DNA from: Marinobacter nauticus
Lineage (GTDB): Bacteria > Pseudomonadota > Gammaproteobacteria > Enterobacterales > Shewanellaceae
NCBI RefSeq assembly: GCF_019801015.1
Contig: NZ_JAHVJZ010000010.1
Span: 98,872 to 162,871 of the forward strand
Length of the DNA stretch: 64,000 bases
Direction: 5' to 3'
Positions 8,531 through 16,632 of this stretch are shown one piece after another (within the stretch, counting starts at the first letter, position 1; every line of letters starts with the position of its first letter). A program made the position numbers and the translations under genes. The notes under the pieces were generated by a model, which did not search any database, had not been told where the DNA came from, and was given only the letters and a program-made list of their open reading frames with translations.

Positions 8531-9452
8531 ATTCGAAGCCGATGCTGACCCGCTCGGTTTTGACGTTGTAGTCGATCAGACTCTCGCCATAGCCGTAGTA
8601 GACCTGAACAAAGCCCCGCAGCTTGGCCATTAACGGGAAGCTCCAGCCCGCCTCAGCCCCGCCTTTTCCGGTATTGAGGTTGCCGCGCAGCCTGAGACTC
8701 AGGTTGCGGTTTTCCCGCTTGTGCAGGAACAGCAGTTCGCCGTGGCCCATGTAGTCAGTGATGTCCGGGTTGTCGTCCCCTCTGGGGTCATCCGGATACT
8801 CCTTGGGGTCCTCTTTCAGACGGTGCCAGACCTGAGCGCCGATGGCCCAGTCCCCCCGGCTCGCCGCTATGCCACCAATCAACCGGTTCCAGCTTCGTGA
8901 CTGCGTCCCTGACTGGCCGTTGGACTGATGATTAAACGCAAAGCTCAGGGAATTCACCTGCCAGTTACCCCACTCCCAGCCGGGGCGGTGAAAGTAGATC
9001 AGCTCCGGCATATGGTTGGTTTCCCGAAACGGGGCGGACGCGTCTTTGTTATAGGCCTGCCACCAGCTTTGGTTGGTGTAGGCCACAAACACCCGACCTT
9101 TACCGCTAAACCAGGTGGGGGTTACCGGCACTTTGACGCTGAGCTGAAATTTCACTTCCAGGTTGTCCATCGATTCCGGCTGGTACTGCCAACCGGCTTC
9201 GTTGGGCCGGTTGTTGTAACTGACCGGCAGGATGTAGTTGTTGTAGTGAGCGTTGAGCACAAACCGCTCTTCGCTGGCGACGTCTTCTGCCAGCACACGC
9301 TCTTCGACCGAGGTGCTGGCTTCGCTTTCATCCACCTGACAGATGGCCCGTAACTCTTCCAGGGTGGTGTCGTTACTGCCGCTTTTCAGTTGCTCATCAA
9401 TACAGGGGTTGCTGGCGGTCAGCGCCAGCAGTAACCAACTGGTTGTGCTCAT
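8514..9452 (-). CDS. pldA: Outer-membrane phospholipase A
   Basis: A beta-barrel phospholipase A1 (OMPLA) that removes phospholipids misplaced in the outer leaflet. The catalytic set is present at H175, S177 and N189 in NHQSNGQSG and SRSWNRL, with the same spacing as the E. coli enzyme (H142, S144, N156). The barrel begins near residue 65 (FVLNAHYNNYILPV) and ends in the aromatic-terminated strand GFEFTPWL. A signal sequence is present at the N-terminus, followed by an acidic linker of about 40 residues. 312 aa. Convergent with, and overlapping, the lipocalin gene. Confidence 0.93.
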   Translation of the reverse strand: MSTTSWLLLALTASNPCIDEQLKSGSNDTTLEELRAICQVDESEASTSVEERVLAEDVASEERFVLNAHYNNYILPVSYNNRPNEAGWQYQPESMDNLEVKFQLSVKVPVTPTWFSGKGRVFVAYTNQSWWQAYNKDASAPFRETNHMPELIYFHRPGWEWGNWQVNSLSFAFNHQSNGQSGTQSRSWNRLIGGIAASRGDWAIGAQVWHRLKEDPKEYPDDPRGDDNPDITDYMGHGELLFLHKRENRNLSLRLRGNLNTGKGGAEAGWSFPLMAKLRGFVQVYYGYGESLIDYNVKTERVSIGFEFTPWL

Positions 9453-9515
9453 GAATGTCGTCCGTGATCCGGTTTGAGCCTCACTCTGCCAGCCCGCTGT
9501 GACAGAGTAAAGGCG

Positions 9516-11069
9516 TCAGCTTCTGGGGTAGCCGGTGATGGTGCGAATGGAGCGATACAGGGGCGCCAACTGGGGATACAGCTTGAGGTAAACCTCTTTG
9601 TACAAGGCTTGATAGAGCTGATGATGCTCCGGGTTGGGCTCGAACCGTTGTCCGGAGTGCACCATGGCGGTTTGTGCGGTGCCGAAGTCAGGGTGCCAGC
9701 CCAGCCCAACGGCGGCACAGATGGCGGCCCCGAGTCCTGAGGTTTCCACCGTGTGGACCCGTTCGGCAGGCAGCCCGAACAGGTCAGCCGTCAGTTGCAT
9801 TGCGGCATCAGACTGAGCACCGCCGCCAGAGATGCGAAGCTGACGCACCTCGGCACCGGTAGCACGGACAATCTTGTCCATGCCTTCGCGCATGCCAAAT
9901 GCCAGCCCTTCCAGAATGGCCCGGTAGACGTGGGCGCGGGTATGGACGTCGCCAAAGCCGATGATGCACCCTTTGGCTTCCGGGCTGGTCAGGTCTGCCC
10001 CCCAGTAGGGTTGCAGCATCAGGCCCATGGCGCCGGGGGGCACCGAGCTGACCAGCTCATCAAACAGGGCTTCCACGGGTTCGCCGCTTTTGCGGGCCAG
10101 CAACTTCTCCATGTAGCCAAACTGCTCCTTAAACCAGGAGACCATCCAGAAGCCCCGGAACAGCATCTTCTCATTCAGGTACAGCCCCGGTTCGCAGGCT
10201 GGGTAAGCAGGCAGCAGCGACACCACCTCCTGGTAACGGCGGGAGGCGATATTAACGGTGGCCGTGGTGCCAAAGCTGAGGCTGGCCACACCGGACTGAT
10301 GCCCGCCACTGCCCAGTACTTCGCAGGTTTTGTCACCGCCTGCGGCGTAGAGCGGCAGCCCCGCAGCCAATCCCAGCGCCGAGGCGGCGTCGGCGGTGAG
10401 GTTGCCCAGGGACTCGCCCGGCGCCCTGAGGGTCGCCATCTGCGCTGGTTTTACGCCCAATGCGGCCCAGCGCCAGTTCCGTTTGGGATACCAGCGGTGA
10501 TGACGGTAGTCGAAGGGCAGGTAGCCAACCTGTGCGGCGGTACTGTCTGCGAGCTCGCCGGTCAGTTGATGGGTCAGGTACGCGGACAACGACACAAGTT
10601 TGTGGCAATGCTGCCACCGGTCGGGGTGAAACTGGGCCAGACGGTTAGCCGGGGCCCGCTGGCGCACTTTGGTCAGCAGCGGGCCGATCCTGGGCAGCGA
10701 GAACAGCAGCCGCCACGGCTGGGGCAGGGGAGCCAGTTCGGTGGCCCGGCGTTGATCCAGCCAGAGGATGGCCGGGCCGAGCGGCCGGCGTTCGCTGTCC
10801 AGGGCCACAACGGAGGTGCGCTGGCAGGTCAGGCTGAGACCGGCCACCCGGCCGGGGTCTTCCCCCTGTTGCCACAGCGACTGACAGCACTGCACCAGCG
10901 CGTCCCAGTATTGCTGTACATCCTGCTCTGCTGCGCCGGGTTCCGGGCTGTGGTAAGCGGGTTCAAAGGCGTACTGGCTTTTGGCAATCAGCTGACCGTG
11001 ACGGTCAAACAACAGGGCGCGAAGACTTTGGGTGCCGTTATCGATGGCGAGGATGCGATCCGCCATCAT
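9516..11069 (-). CDS. FGGY-family carbohydrate kinase
   Basis: A 517-residue sugar or polyol kinase of the FGGY/ASKHA fold. It opens with the phosphate-1 motif ILAIDNGTQSLRALLFD, has a hinge with LWLDQRR, and the adenosine motif GGGAQSDAAMQL near residue 430. The closest functional group is uncertain: it is not a canonical glycerol kinase or xylulokinase by eye and resembles the E. coli YgcE class. Its ATG overlaps the stop of the GlpD-like gene (ATGATG), so it is the third gene of a coupled operon. In this setting it may phosphorylate a glycerol-like polyol or ketose to feed the two oxidoreductases. Confidence 0.82.
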   Translation of the reverse strand: MMADRILAIDNGTQSLRALLFDRHGQLIAKSQYAFEPAYHSPEPGAAEQDVQQYWDALVQCCQSLWQQGEDPGRVAGLSLTCQRTSVVALDSERRPLGPAILWLDQRRATELAPLPQPWRLLFSLPRIGPLLTKVRQRAPANRLAQFHPDRWQHCHKLVSLSAYLTHQLTGELADSTAAQVGYLPFDYRHHRWYPKRNWRWAALGVKPAQMATLRAPGESLGNLTADAASALGLAAGLPLYAAGGDKTCEVLGSGGHQSGVASLSFGTTATVNIASRRYQEVVSLLPAYPACEPGLYLNEKMLFRGFWMVSWFKEQFGYMEKLLARKSGEPVEALFDELVSSVPPGAMGLMLQPYWGADLTSPEAKGCIIGFGDVHTRAHVYRAILEGLAFGMREGMDKIVRATGAEVRQLRISGGGAQSDAAMQLTADLFGLPAERVHTVETSGLGAAICAAVGLGWHPDFGTAQTAMVHSGQRFEPNPEHHQLYQALYKEVYLKLYPQLAPLYRSIRTITGYPRS

Positions 11070-12559
11070 AGCGGCACCTCCTGATGGTATTGCTCAAATT
11101 GCCGCCAATAGTCGGCCCACTCCGTCTGCCAGCGGGTGTCGTCCCAGGGCAGGGCGGGGCGGCACACGCGCTCAATCTCCGCTTGCTGCTGTTTCAGGCT
11201 TTCACCCAGTACCCAGCCCAGCCGGGTGCGACGCAGTAACAGATCCGAGAGTTGATGAATGGCGCCGTGACGGGCCCAGTGGGCCAGTTCGTGGCGGTGC
11301 ACCAGGCTGTCGCCGATGGGGGTGCCGTCCAGGTGGCTGCGCTGAGTCAGAATGATGTCCGGCTGGGGAGCGGGCTCGGGCAGATGGCCCTGCGCTTCGG
11401 CACAGGCAATCACTTCCTCGGCCATCTCCACAAAGGTGGTCAGCTTGCCGCCGGTGACATTGACCAGTCCGGGGCTGTCCCAGATCAGGTGCTCCCGGCT
11501 GGCGTCAGACGGTGCCTGTTTTTCCCCTTCGGCAACCTGAGCCGTGACGATGGGCCGCAGGCCGGACCAACTGCTGAGAATGCGGGGTGTCCGGGTGACG
11601 CCAAGCAGCGGGAGCAGCTCCAGCAGATAATCGCGCTCTTCCGCGCTGCAGCGGGCGGGCTGGTTCTTGTCCGCCAGGTGGTCCAGATCCGTGGTGCCCA
11701 GCACGGTGGTGCCGGCCCAGGGGTAGCAGAACACCACGCGTTTGTCTCTGGGGTGGAACACCGTCAGGGAGGCGGGTAAGGGCAGGTCGCGCTGATCAAA
11801 CACCAGGTGAGAGCCCCGCAGCGGGCGAATAGTCAGCCCGTCCGGCAGTTGGGTCAGTCCGTCAGCCCAGACGCCGGTGGCGTTGATGACCATACCGGCT
11901 TTCAGCTGGCAGGCCTGACCGTCCAGAGTGACTTCAACACCAGTCACCTTGTCGCCTTTGCGGTGCAGTTCGGTCACTTCGGTGTAGTGGCACAGGTCAG
12001 CCCCCTGTGCCACCGCCTCTTCCAGGGTGCGCAGCACCAGATGGCTGTCGTCACACACGGCGTCAAAGTAGTGGTTTGCCCCCAGATTGGGCGCAAGGTG
12101 AAAGGCGGGAAGTCTCTTGGCCAGCGCTTCCGGTGTCAGCCAGCGGGGACGGTGGCAGGGCCGGGCGCCGGAGATCAGGTAGTACAGCCACAGCACCAGT
12201 CGCATGGGCAGCGGGCCGGGACCGCGACCTTTGTGATGCACCAGGTAATAGGGCAACGGTGTAATGATGTCTGGCCAGCGCTGACGCAGCCGCTCCCGGG
12301 CGCGGGCCGCCTGACGGGTCAGACGGAAATGGCCCTGGCCCAGATAGCGCAGCCCACCGTGTACCATTTTTGAGCTGAAGTTGGAGGTGCCCCCGGCCAG
12401 ATCGCCTCGTTCCAGCAGCAGGGTGCGGTAGCCCCTCTGGGCGGCGGCACGGGCAATGCCGGCGCCGGTGATGCCGGCACCGATCACGATCAGGTCCCAG
12501 CGCGCGCCGTATTCGAGCTGTTGGCGGGTCTGGCTGACTGCATCGGTCAGGCTTCGCAT
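11066..12559 (-). CDS. Glycerol-3-phosphate dehydrogenase/oxidase (GlpD-like)
   Basis: A 497-residue FAD enzyme of the GlpD family. The dinucleotide fold DLIVIGAGITGAGIARAAA is at residues about 20-38, followed by LLERGDLAGGTSNFSSKMVH, the typical GlpD FAD/substrate region, and GLRYLGQG. A C-terminal helical domain follows after residue 390. The family oxidises sn-glycerol 3-phosphate to DHAP at the membrane and passes electrons to quinone. It overlaps the FAD-oxidase gene upstream by 13 bp and the kinase gene downstream by four, so the three are translationally coupled. The company it keeps argues for a specialised substrate instead of, or besides, glycerol 3-phosphate. Confidence 0.85.
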   Translation of the reverse strand: MRSLTDAVSQTRQQLEYGARWDLIVIGAGITGAGIARAAAQRGYRTLLLERGDLAGGTSNFSSKMVHGGLRYLGQGHFRLTRQAARARERLRQRWPDIITPLPYYLVHHKGRGPGPLPMRLVLWLYYLISGARPCHRPRWLTPEALAKRLPAFHLAPNLGANHYFDAVCDDSHLVLRTLEEAVAQGADLCHYTEVTELHRKGDKVTGVEVTLDGQACQLKAGMVINATGVWADGLTQLPDGLTIRPLRGSHLVFDQRDLPLPASLTVFHPRDKRVVFCYPWAGTTVLGTTDLDHLADKNQPARCSAEERDYLLELLPLLGVTRTPRILSSWSGLRPIVTAQVAEGEKQAPSDASREHLIWDSPGLVNVTGGKLTTFVEMAEEVIACAEAQGHLPEPAPQPDIILTQRSHLDGTPIGDSLVHRHELAHWARHGAIHQLSDLLLRRTRLGWVLGESLKQQQAEIERVCRPALPWDDTRWQTEWADYWRQFEQYHQEVPL

Positions 12560-14136
12560 TGCGGCTCCTCCAGCAGAGCGCCGGGGTTAAGCTGAGCTTT
12601 GGGGTCGAAGTGATCGCACAGCTCCCGCAGTGCACCTTGTGCCACAGGCCCTTTCTCCGTGAGCAGGTAAGGGGCGTGGTCACGTCCGACGCCGTGTTGG
12701 TGACTGATGGTGCCACCGTGCTCAACGATCACCGAGGATGCAGCGTGCTTCATCCGCCGCCAGCGCAACAGAGTGTGCTCAAAACCCTGGCCGCAGGGGA
12801 ACAGGTAAGTGGTGTAGAGGCTGGCGCCCTGGCGATAGACGTGGCTGATGTGGGTAAAGGCCAGTACGGGTTGATCTTCGCAGGCCAGTGCGCTGCGTAG
12901 GCTCTGCTCAATGGCGCGGCGCAAGCGCTCGATATTCGACCAGTCGGTGGCGGTTTCCAGCGTGTCTACGCAGTAGCCGGACTGCCACAGAGCATCCCGC
13001 AGGTAGGGGGCGTGGAAGCGCTTTTTGTGCCAGTGACCGCCCAGAGTCCGGCTGTGCATGACCGCGCCAAAGCGATTGAGGTGGCGACGTATGGCGCCGA
13101 ACTGCTGGCCCCCTTCCCACACCAGCATGGCGGGCTCATGGGCACCGCGCAGGGAGAGGTAACGGTCCAGCCACTGTTTCTTGCTGGCGGACAGCGCCAG
13201 GGCAAGTTGCGTCCGGGTTTCCTCCGGGTGGCTTAATCGCAGCATGCCGGCGGGCAGGCCGTTTTGAATCAGGGTACGCACCGCTTCGACCGCCTGGTCG
13301 TAGTCTTTGAACACCGACGTACAGAAACGCTCCTGTTCCGGCAGCGGGCGAATACGTACCGTGACCTGTGAAATCACCCCCAATCGTCCCTCGCTGCCCA
13401 GCAGGGTTTCCCGCCAGTCCGGGCCCGCTGCGGATGCGGGCACGGTAGGCAGCACCCAGCGGTCGGTCAGGGTGTGCATGACGCCACCGGCAAAGAGTTG
13501 CTCAATGCGGCCGTAGGTTAATGACTGCTGACCACTGGAGCGACTGGCCACCCAGCCTCCCAGCGTGGACAGCTCGAAGGATTGCGGGAAATGGCCCAGG
13601 GTGTAGCCCTGAGCGTTGAGGGCGGCTTCCAGATCCGGCCCGGCGACACCGGCACCAAAGGTCGCCAGTTGGCTGACCGGATCCAGGTGCAGCAGACGGT
13701 TCATGCGCGCGAGCGACAGGGTGATCACCGGACGCTCGCTCTGCGGCACATTGATGTGACCGGCCACACTGGTACCACCGCCGTATGGGATGAGCACCAG
13801 ATCCTCTTTGTAGGCCAGGTCCATCAGGGTGCGCAGTTCGTCATCGTTACCGGGCTGGGCGACCGCGTCCGGGTAGTGGCCAAGTTGCCCGGACTTGAGC
13901 GCCAGCCAGTCTGGCAGGCTCTGGCCCCTGGCGTGACGCAGGCGCAACTCCGGACAGAGCGACCAGTGCGGCGATTCCGGCAGACGTGAGGGGGGAACGT
14001 GGCTCAGTGCCTGTTCCAGAGTGGCTTCCCCCAACGGCACCCCATCGCCCAGTCGCGCCTGCAGCATGCTCAGTGCGGCGTCCGGCAGGGTGGGGGCCAC
14101 ATCGGTCCGGCCCCATCCGTTCCATCGTCTTTCCAT
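12547..14136 (-). CDS. FAD-linked oxidase of the AGPS (alkyl-DHAP synthase)/YgcU type
   Basis: A 529-residue vanillyl-alcohol-oxidase-fold flavoenzyme. The PP-loop is YGGGTSVAGHIN near residue 120, with FELSTLGGWVASRSSGQQS further on, both typical of alkyldihydroxyacetonephosphate synthases. The C-terminal histidine motif reads ISHQHGVGRDHAPYL where AGPS has a run of three histidines, so the middle His is replaced by Gln. It is the first gene of the operon with the GlpD-like enzyme and the FGGY kinase and faces an AraC regulator. It could form an ether linkage on DHAP or oxidise a hydroxy acid, as other family members do; the sequence does not decide between these. Confidence 0.8.
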   Translation of the reverse strand: MERRWNGWGRTDVAPTLPDAALSMLQARLGDGVPLGEATLEQALSHVPPSRLPESPHWSLCPELRLRHARGQSLPDWLALKSGQLGHYPDAVAQPGNDDELRTLMDLAYKEDLVLIPYGGGTSVAGHINVPQSERPVITLSLARMNRLLHLDPVSQLATFGAGVAGPDLEAALNAQGYTLGHFPQSFELSTLGGWVASRSSGQQSLTYGRIEQLFAGGVMHTLTDRWVLPTVPASAAGPDWRETLLGSEGRLGVISQVTVRIRPLPEQERFCTSVFKDYDQAVEAVRTLIQNGLPAGMLRLSHPEETRTQLALALSASKKQWLDRYLSLRGAHEPAMLVWEGGQQFGAIRRHLNRFGAVMHSRTLGGHWHKKRFHAPYLRDALWQSGYCVDTLETATDWSNIERLRRAIEQSLRSALACEDQPVLAFTHISHVYRQGASLYTTYLFPCGQGFEHTLLRWRRMKHAASSVIVEHGGTISHQHGVGRDHAPYLLTEKGPVAQGALRELCDHFDPKAQLNPGALLEEPQCEA

Positions 14137-14293
14137 CTCTTTGTCCCTAAATCGTTTTTCTAAAGATAGAGGGTAACGCCCTGACCGGCGAAGTGCAGCG
14201 GTCGATGGGGACAGACGGGGTGGATTATTCAGACACCCGATGGGGAGGAATCGGGATTTGCCCTTGGACTCAACCGGGCGAGCCGGTAACTTG

Positions 14294-14318
14294 TGTCACC
14301 GAGGATGTTGTCACGGAG
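14294..14318 (+). promoter_or_regulatory. Direct repeat before the AraC gene
   Basis: Two ten-base direct repeats, TGTCACCGAG (14294-14303) and TGTCACGGAG (14309-14318), are spaced 15 bp apart. The second contains the ribosome-binding GGAG of the AraC gene. Position and arrangement would suit an autoregulatory site, but this is only inferred. Confidence 0.3.
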
Positions 14319-14325
14319 TGACAGA

Positions 14326-15384
14326 ATGACGGTTGCGAAAACGGAATCGGGCAAAGACCCGGTATCACTGGGGAGTTGCGCCATCCCCGCCCTGTTGCAG
14401 TACCTGGATTGGGCAGACGCCATGGGCCTGCCTCGTGCACCCCTGCTGGACGCGGCGGCGATTCCCGTCAGTCTGCTGAGCCAGCCCGAGGCCCGGCTCA
14501 GCGGCGAGCAGTTTCAGGCGCTGCTTCTCGCGCTGGCCGACGCCAGCGGCGACGATACGTTTGGTCTTAAATCTGCCCATCATGTTCAGCCCGGCTCCTA
14601 CTCGGTGCTGGGCTATATCGCCATGAACAGCGATCGGCTTGGCGAGGCGCTGGAGCGCGCCATGCCGTTTGAAAAACTGGTGGGCGACATGGGCCACTCT
14701 GATTGGTCCTTTGATGAGCAAGGCGCGGTACTCCGCTGGCATTGCCAATACGATCATCCCGCGGTAGTGCCACAAATGGTGGACAACGTGCTGGCCAGCT
14801 GGACCGGTTTCGCCCGGGCTCTGCTGGGCGAACCGGACGCCAGCCCCAGCTGGGTACGGCTGCGCCGGTCGACACCCGACGACGGCGGCGAAGCTCACCG
14901 CCGGTGGTTTGGGGCCACGGTGGAGTTTGGCGCCAGTGAGGATGCGATCGGCATTCCGGCTGAATTGCTGAGTCGGCCGGTGGTGCGTCCTGATCCCCAA
15001 CTGCTGCCGGTACTGGAGCAACACGCCCGCCGGCGATTGCAGGCGCTGGAGCAGCAGGACGACCTGCCGATGCGGGTTCGGGCGTTGATTCTGGCGGCGC
15101 TGGAGGTGGGGCCGGTGCGTCGTGATCACATTGCGGCGGCTCTGGGGCTCAGTGAGAAAACCCTGCAACGTCGGCTGGCCCAGTGCCAGACCCAATACCA
15201 GACCGAACTGGACACCGTCCGCCTTACGCTGGCCAAGCGGGCACTGGCGGATGGCGAGCAGTCAGTGGCGGATCTGGCGGTCCGGCTTGGCTTCAGCGAT
15301 GTGCGCTCGTTTCAGCGACGCTTTAAGCAGTGGACCGGGCAGGGCCCCGGCGCATACCGCCAGTCACTGAGGGCATCGCAATGA
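14326..15384 (+). CDS. AraC-family transcriptional regulator
   Basis: A 352-residue regulator with an N-terminal effector domain of the Arabinose_bd (OruR/ArgR-like) type, seen in the LLDAAAIPVSLLSQPEARL and GALGYIAMNSDRLGEAL-like segments, and a C-terminal double helix-turn-helix. The second HTH holds SVADLAVRLGFSDVRSFQRR followed by WTGQGPGAYR, the AraC signature. The ATG at 14326 has GGAG seven bases upstream; an ATG at 14293 lacks one. It is divergent from the AGPS-like/GlpD-like/kinase operon across 189 bp and is its likely regulator. The cupin gene begins inside its stop codon (ATGA). Confidence 0.9.
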   Translation: MTVAKTESGKDPVSLGSCAIPALLQYLDWADAMGLPRAPLLDAAAIPVSLLSQPEARLSGEQFQALLLALADASGDDTFGLKSAHHVQPGSYSVLGYIAMNSDRLGEALERAMPFEKLVGDMGHSDWSFDEQGAVLRWHCQYDHPAVVPQMVDNVLASWTGFARALLGEPDASPSWVRLRRSTPDDGGEAHRRWFGATVEFGASEDAIGIPAELLSRPVVRPDPQLLPVLEQHARRRLQALEQQDDLPMRVRALILAALEVGPVRRDHIAAALGLSEKTLQRRLAQCQTQYQTELDTVRLTLAKRALADGEQSVADLAVRLGFSDVRSFQRRFKQWTGQGPGAYRQSLRASQ

Positions 15385-15743
15385 GTGTGCAGGCCGGCAA
15401 TCTTCATCAAGGGCTGCCTGCCGTTTCCGGCAGCGACCCGGAGTGGTTCGATACGCTGGTGTCGAGGCCGGGAGTGCGGGTTGAGCGGATCCTGAGTCAT
15501 GGCCAGATCACCCCGGAAGGGGATTGGTACGATCAGGCCGATGATGAGTTTGTTCTGTTGCTGAAAGGGGCGGCGCGGTTGCAGATAGAAGGCGAGGTGG
15601 CGGAACGGTCTCTGACCAGCGGGGATTGGCTGCTTTTGCCTGCGCACTGTCGTCACCGCGTTACCTGGACTGACCCGGGCCAGCCGACGCTTTGGCTGGC
15701 GCTGCATCTGGCCGTTCTGGCAGGGCTGGAGTCTGCGCAATAG
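15381..15743 (+). CDS. Cupin-domain protein
   Basis: A 120-residue single-domain cupin: the two conserved blocks are around DEFVLLLKGAARLQIEG and SGDWLLLPAHCRHRVTWT, with a likely metal-binding glutamate and histidines. The start overlaps the AraC stop codon, so the two are translationally coupled. Members of this small cupin group are mostly of unknown role; it could be a metal-dependent sugar-handling enzyme or a ligand-binding partner of the regulator. Nothing in the sequence fixes the function. Confidence 0.8.
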   Translation: MSVQAGNLHQGLPAVSGSDPEWFDTLVSRPGVRVERILSHGQITPEGDWYDQADDEFVLLLKGAARLQIEGEVAERSLTSGDWLLLPAHCRHRVTWTDPGQPTLWLALHLAVLAGLESAQ

Positions 15744-15746
15744 AAA

Positions 15747-15771
15747 AGGCCGGATTGTGGGGATCCGGCCT
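15747..15771 (+). terminator. Hairpin after the cupin gene
   Basis: A perfect 9-bp stem (AGGCCGGAT with ATCCGGCCT) around a seven-base loop follows the cupin stop. There is no U run on the plus strand, but on the minus strand four U residues follow, so it may act in either direction or only weakly. Confidence 0.5.
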
Positions 15772-15956
15772 CTACTGGGAGCATTGCCAACGAGAGAACG
15801 GGAGGTTGCGAGTCCCGAACTGTGCAATGTTGATCTCAGTCTGGTCCGATCTGACACCGCTGTCAAATTGGCCGGTGCTTTTTTTATAAAAAAATTGTCT
15901 TAGCCAAGTGACTGTTCTGGTTTCATTCCGCTGGCATTCAGCTTTGTTATGGTCTA

Positions 15957-15980
15957 CCGCAAACCTGTTGCGGGGTTTTT
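15957..15980 (+). terminator. Terminator or attenuator upstream of a small gene
   Basis: CCGCAA and TTGCGG form a 6-bp stem with a five-base loop, then GG and five T residues. It sits 80 bp before the small gene at 16062, inside the 318-bp stretch between the cupin gene and that gene, so it could end leftover transcription or attenuate the small gene's message. I see no other gene in this stretch. Confidence 0.45.
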
Positions 15981-16061
15981 AACCACTCCCCACGCTGCTA
16001 TGATGCCCTCCAAAATTGCCCGTGAACTGTATTCAGTTCTTACTTCCCCGAGGGAGTCTTC

Positions 16062-16193
16062 ATGTTAGAAACCGGCCTTATCCTGGCCCTGGCGGCCGTG
16101 CTGGTGGTGCTCTTTCGGCCTGCATTCAGCCTTATCTGGGCATTTTTTATTGATTATCTGGAGCGTAAGTTCAGTCAGAAAATCGACGACTGA
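16062..16193 (+). CDS. Small single-pass membrane protein (43 aa)
   Basis: A 43-residue open frame with a strong ribosome site (GAGGG, seven bases before the ATG). Residues 4-17 are strongly hydrophobic (TGLILALAAVLVVLF), followed by the pair RP, a second hydrophobic-aromatic stretch, and a charged amphipathic tail (DYLERKFSQKIDD). This is a credible small membrane protein of unknown function. A second small frame 110 bp downstream has a similar plan (hydrophobic start, VRP, ID-x-L/LA-ER, acidic DD end), so they may be related. Confidence 0.55.
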   Translation: MLETGLILALAAVLVVLFRPAFSLIWAFFIDYLERKFSQKIDD

Positions 16194-16253
16194 GCCAGAC
16201 AGGGAAGCAGTCACAAGCGAAAGGATTTTGTGAGCGACGCCTCTGCAAGGGGG

Positions 16254-16277
16254 CTACGCTTTAGACTAAAGTCGTAG
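16254..16277. promoter_or_regulatory. Dyad with GACTAAAGTC core
   Basis: An almost perfect inverted repeat: CTACG-CTTTAG, central A, CTAAAG, one extra T, CGTAG. Its core GACTAAAGTC (16264-16273) recurs exactly at 60527-60536 before the sodium symporter operon. It lies 30 bp before the second small gene and is probably an operator or activator site. Confidence 0.4.
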
Positions 16278-16303
16278 ACCTTTTCAATTGCGGTGGTGGC
16301 GTT

Positions 16304-16426
16304 ATGGTGACGGTGTGTCTGGTGGTGTCGGCATTAATGGTGCCTGTGGTTCGTCCGGTGGTGGATCGTACCATCGATAAACTCGCGGAGCGGATGGCGT
16401 CAAACCAGCGCCACGGCGACGACTGA
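16304..16426 (+). CDS. Small hydrophobic protein (40 aa)
   Basis: A 40-residue frame starting MVTVCLVVSALMVPVVRP, with one possible membrane segment, then an amphipathic segment (VVDRTIDKLAERMASNQ) and an acidic end (GDD). The ribosome site is weak (GGTGGTGG), so the call is less firm than for the frame at 16062. The shared features of the two frames are a hydrophobic N-terminus, a V/F-R-P turn, an ID-containing amphipathic helix and a terminal Asp-Asp. Confidence 0.4.
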   Translation: MVTVCLVVSALMVPVVRPVVDRTIDKLAERMASNQRHGDD

Positions 16427-16632
16427 TCTCAACATCTGGCGCGTCGCTTCTCGCTTCGCGCGGTTTCCTTCCTGACTTTCCTCTCTTTTGCCCCATACGT
16501 GACGGCGGTGCGCGAATCGCCATTCACAGGTGGCCGGGCGTGCATTCAGTGGGCTTTCAGTTGACAAAAGCTTGTCTAAAATCCCGTAAGTGGTAGTTTG
16601 CCTGCAATTTCGTAAACAGAGACTGGATGATC

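Noticed and set aside
9753-11084. 443-codon frame antisense to the FGGY kinase gene
   Set aside because: No motif or ribosome site; the kinase motifs on the other strand are clear.
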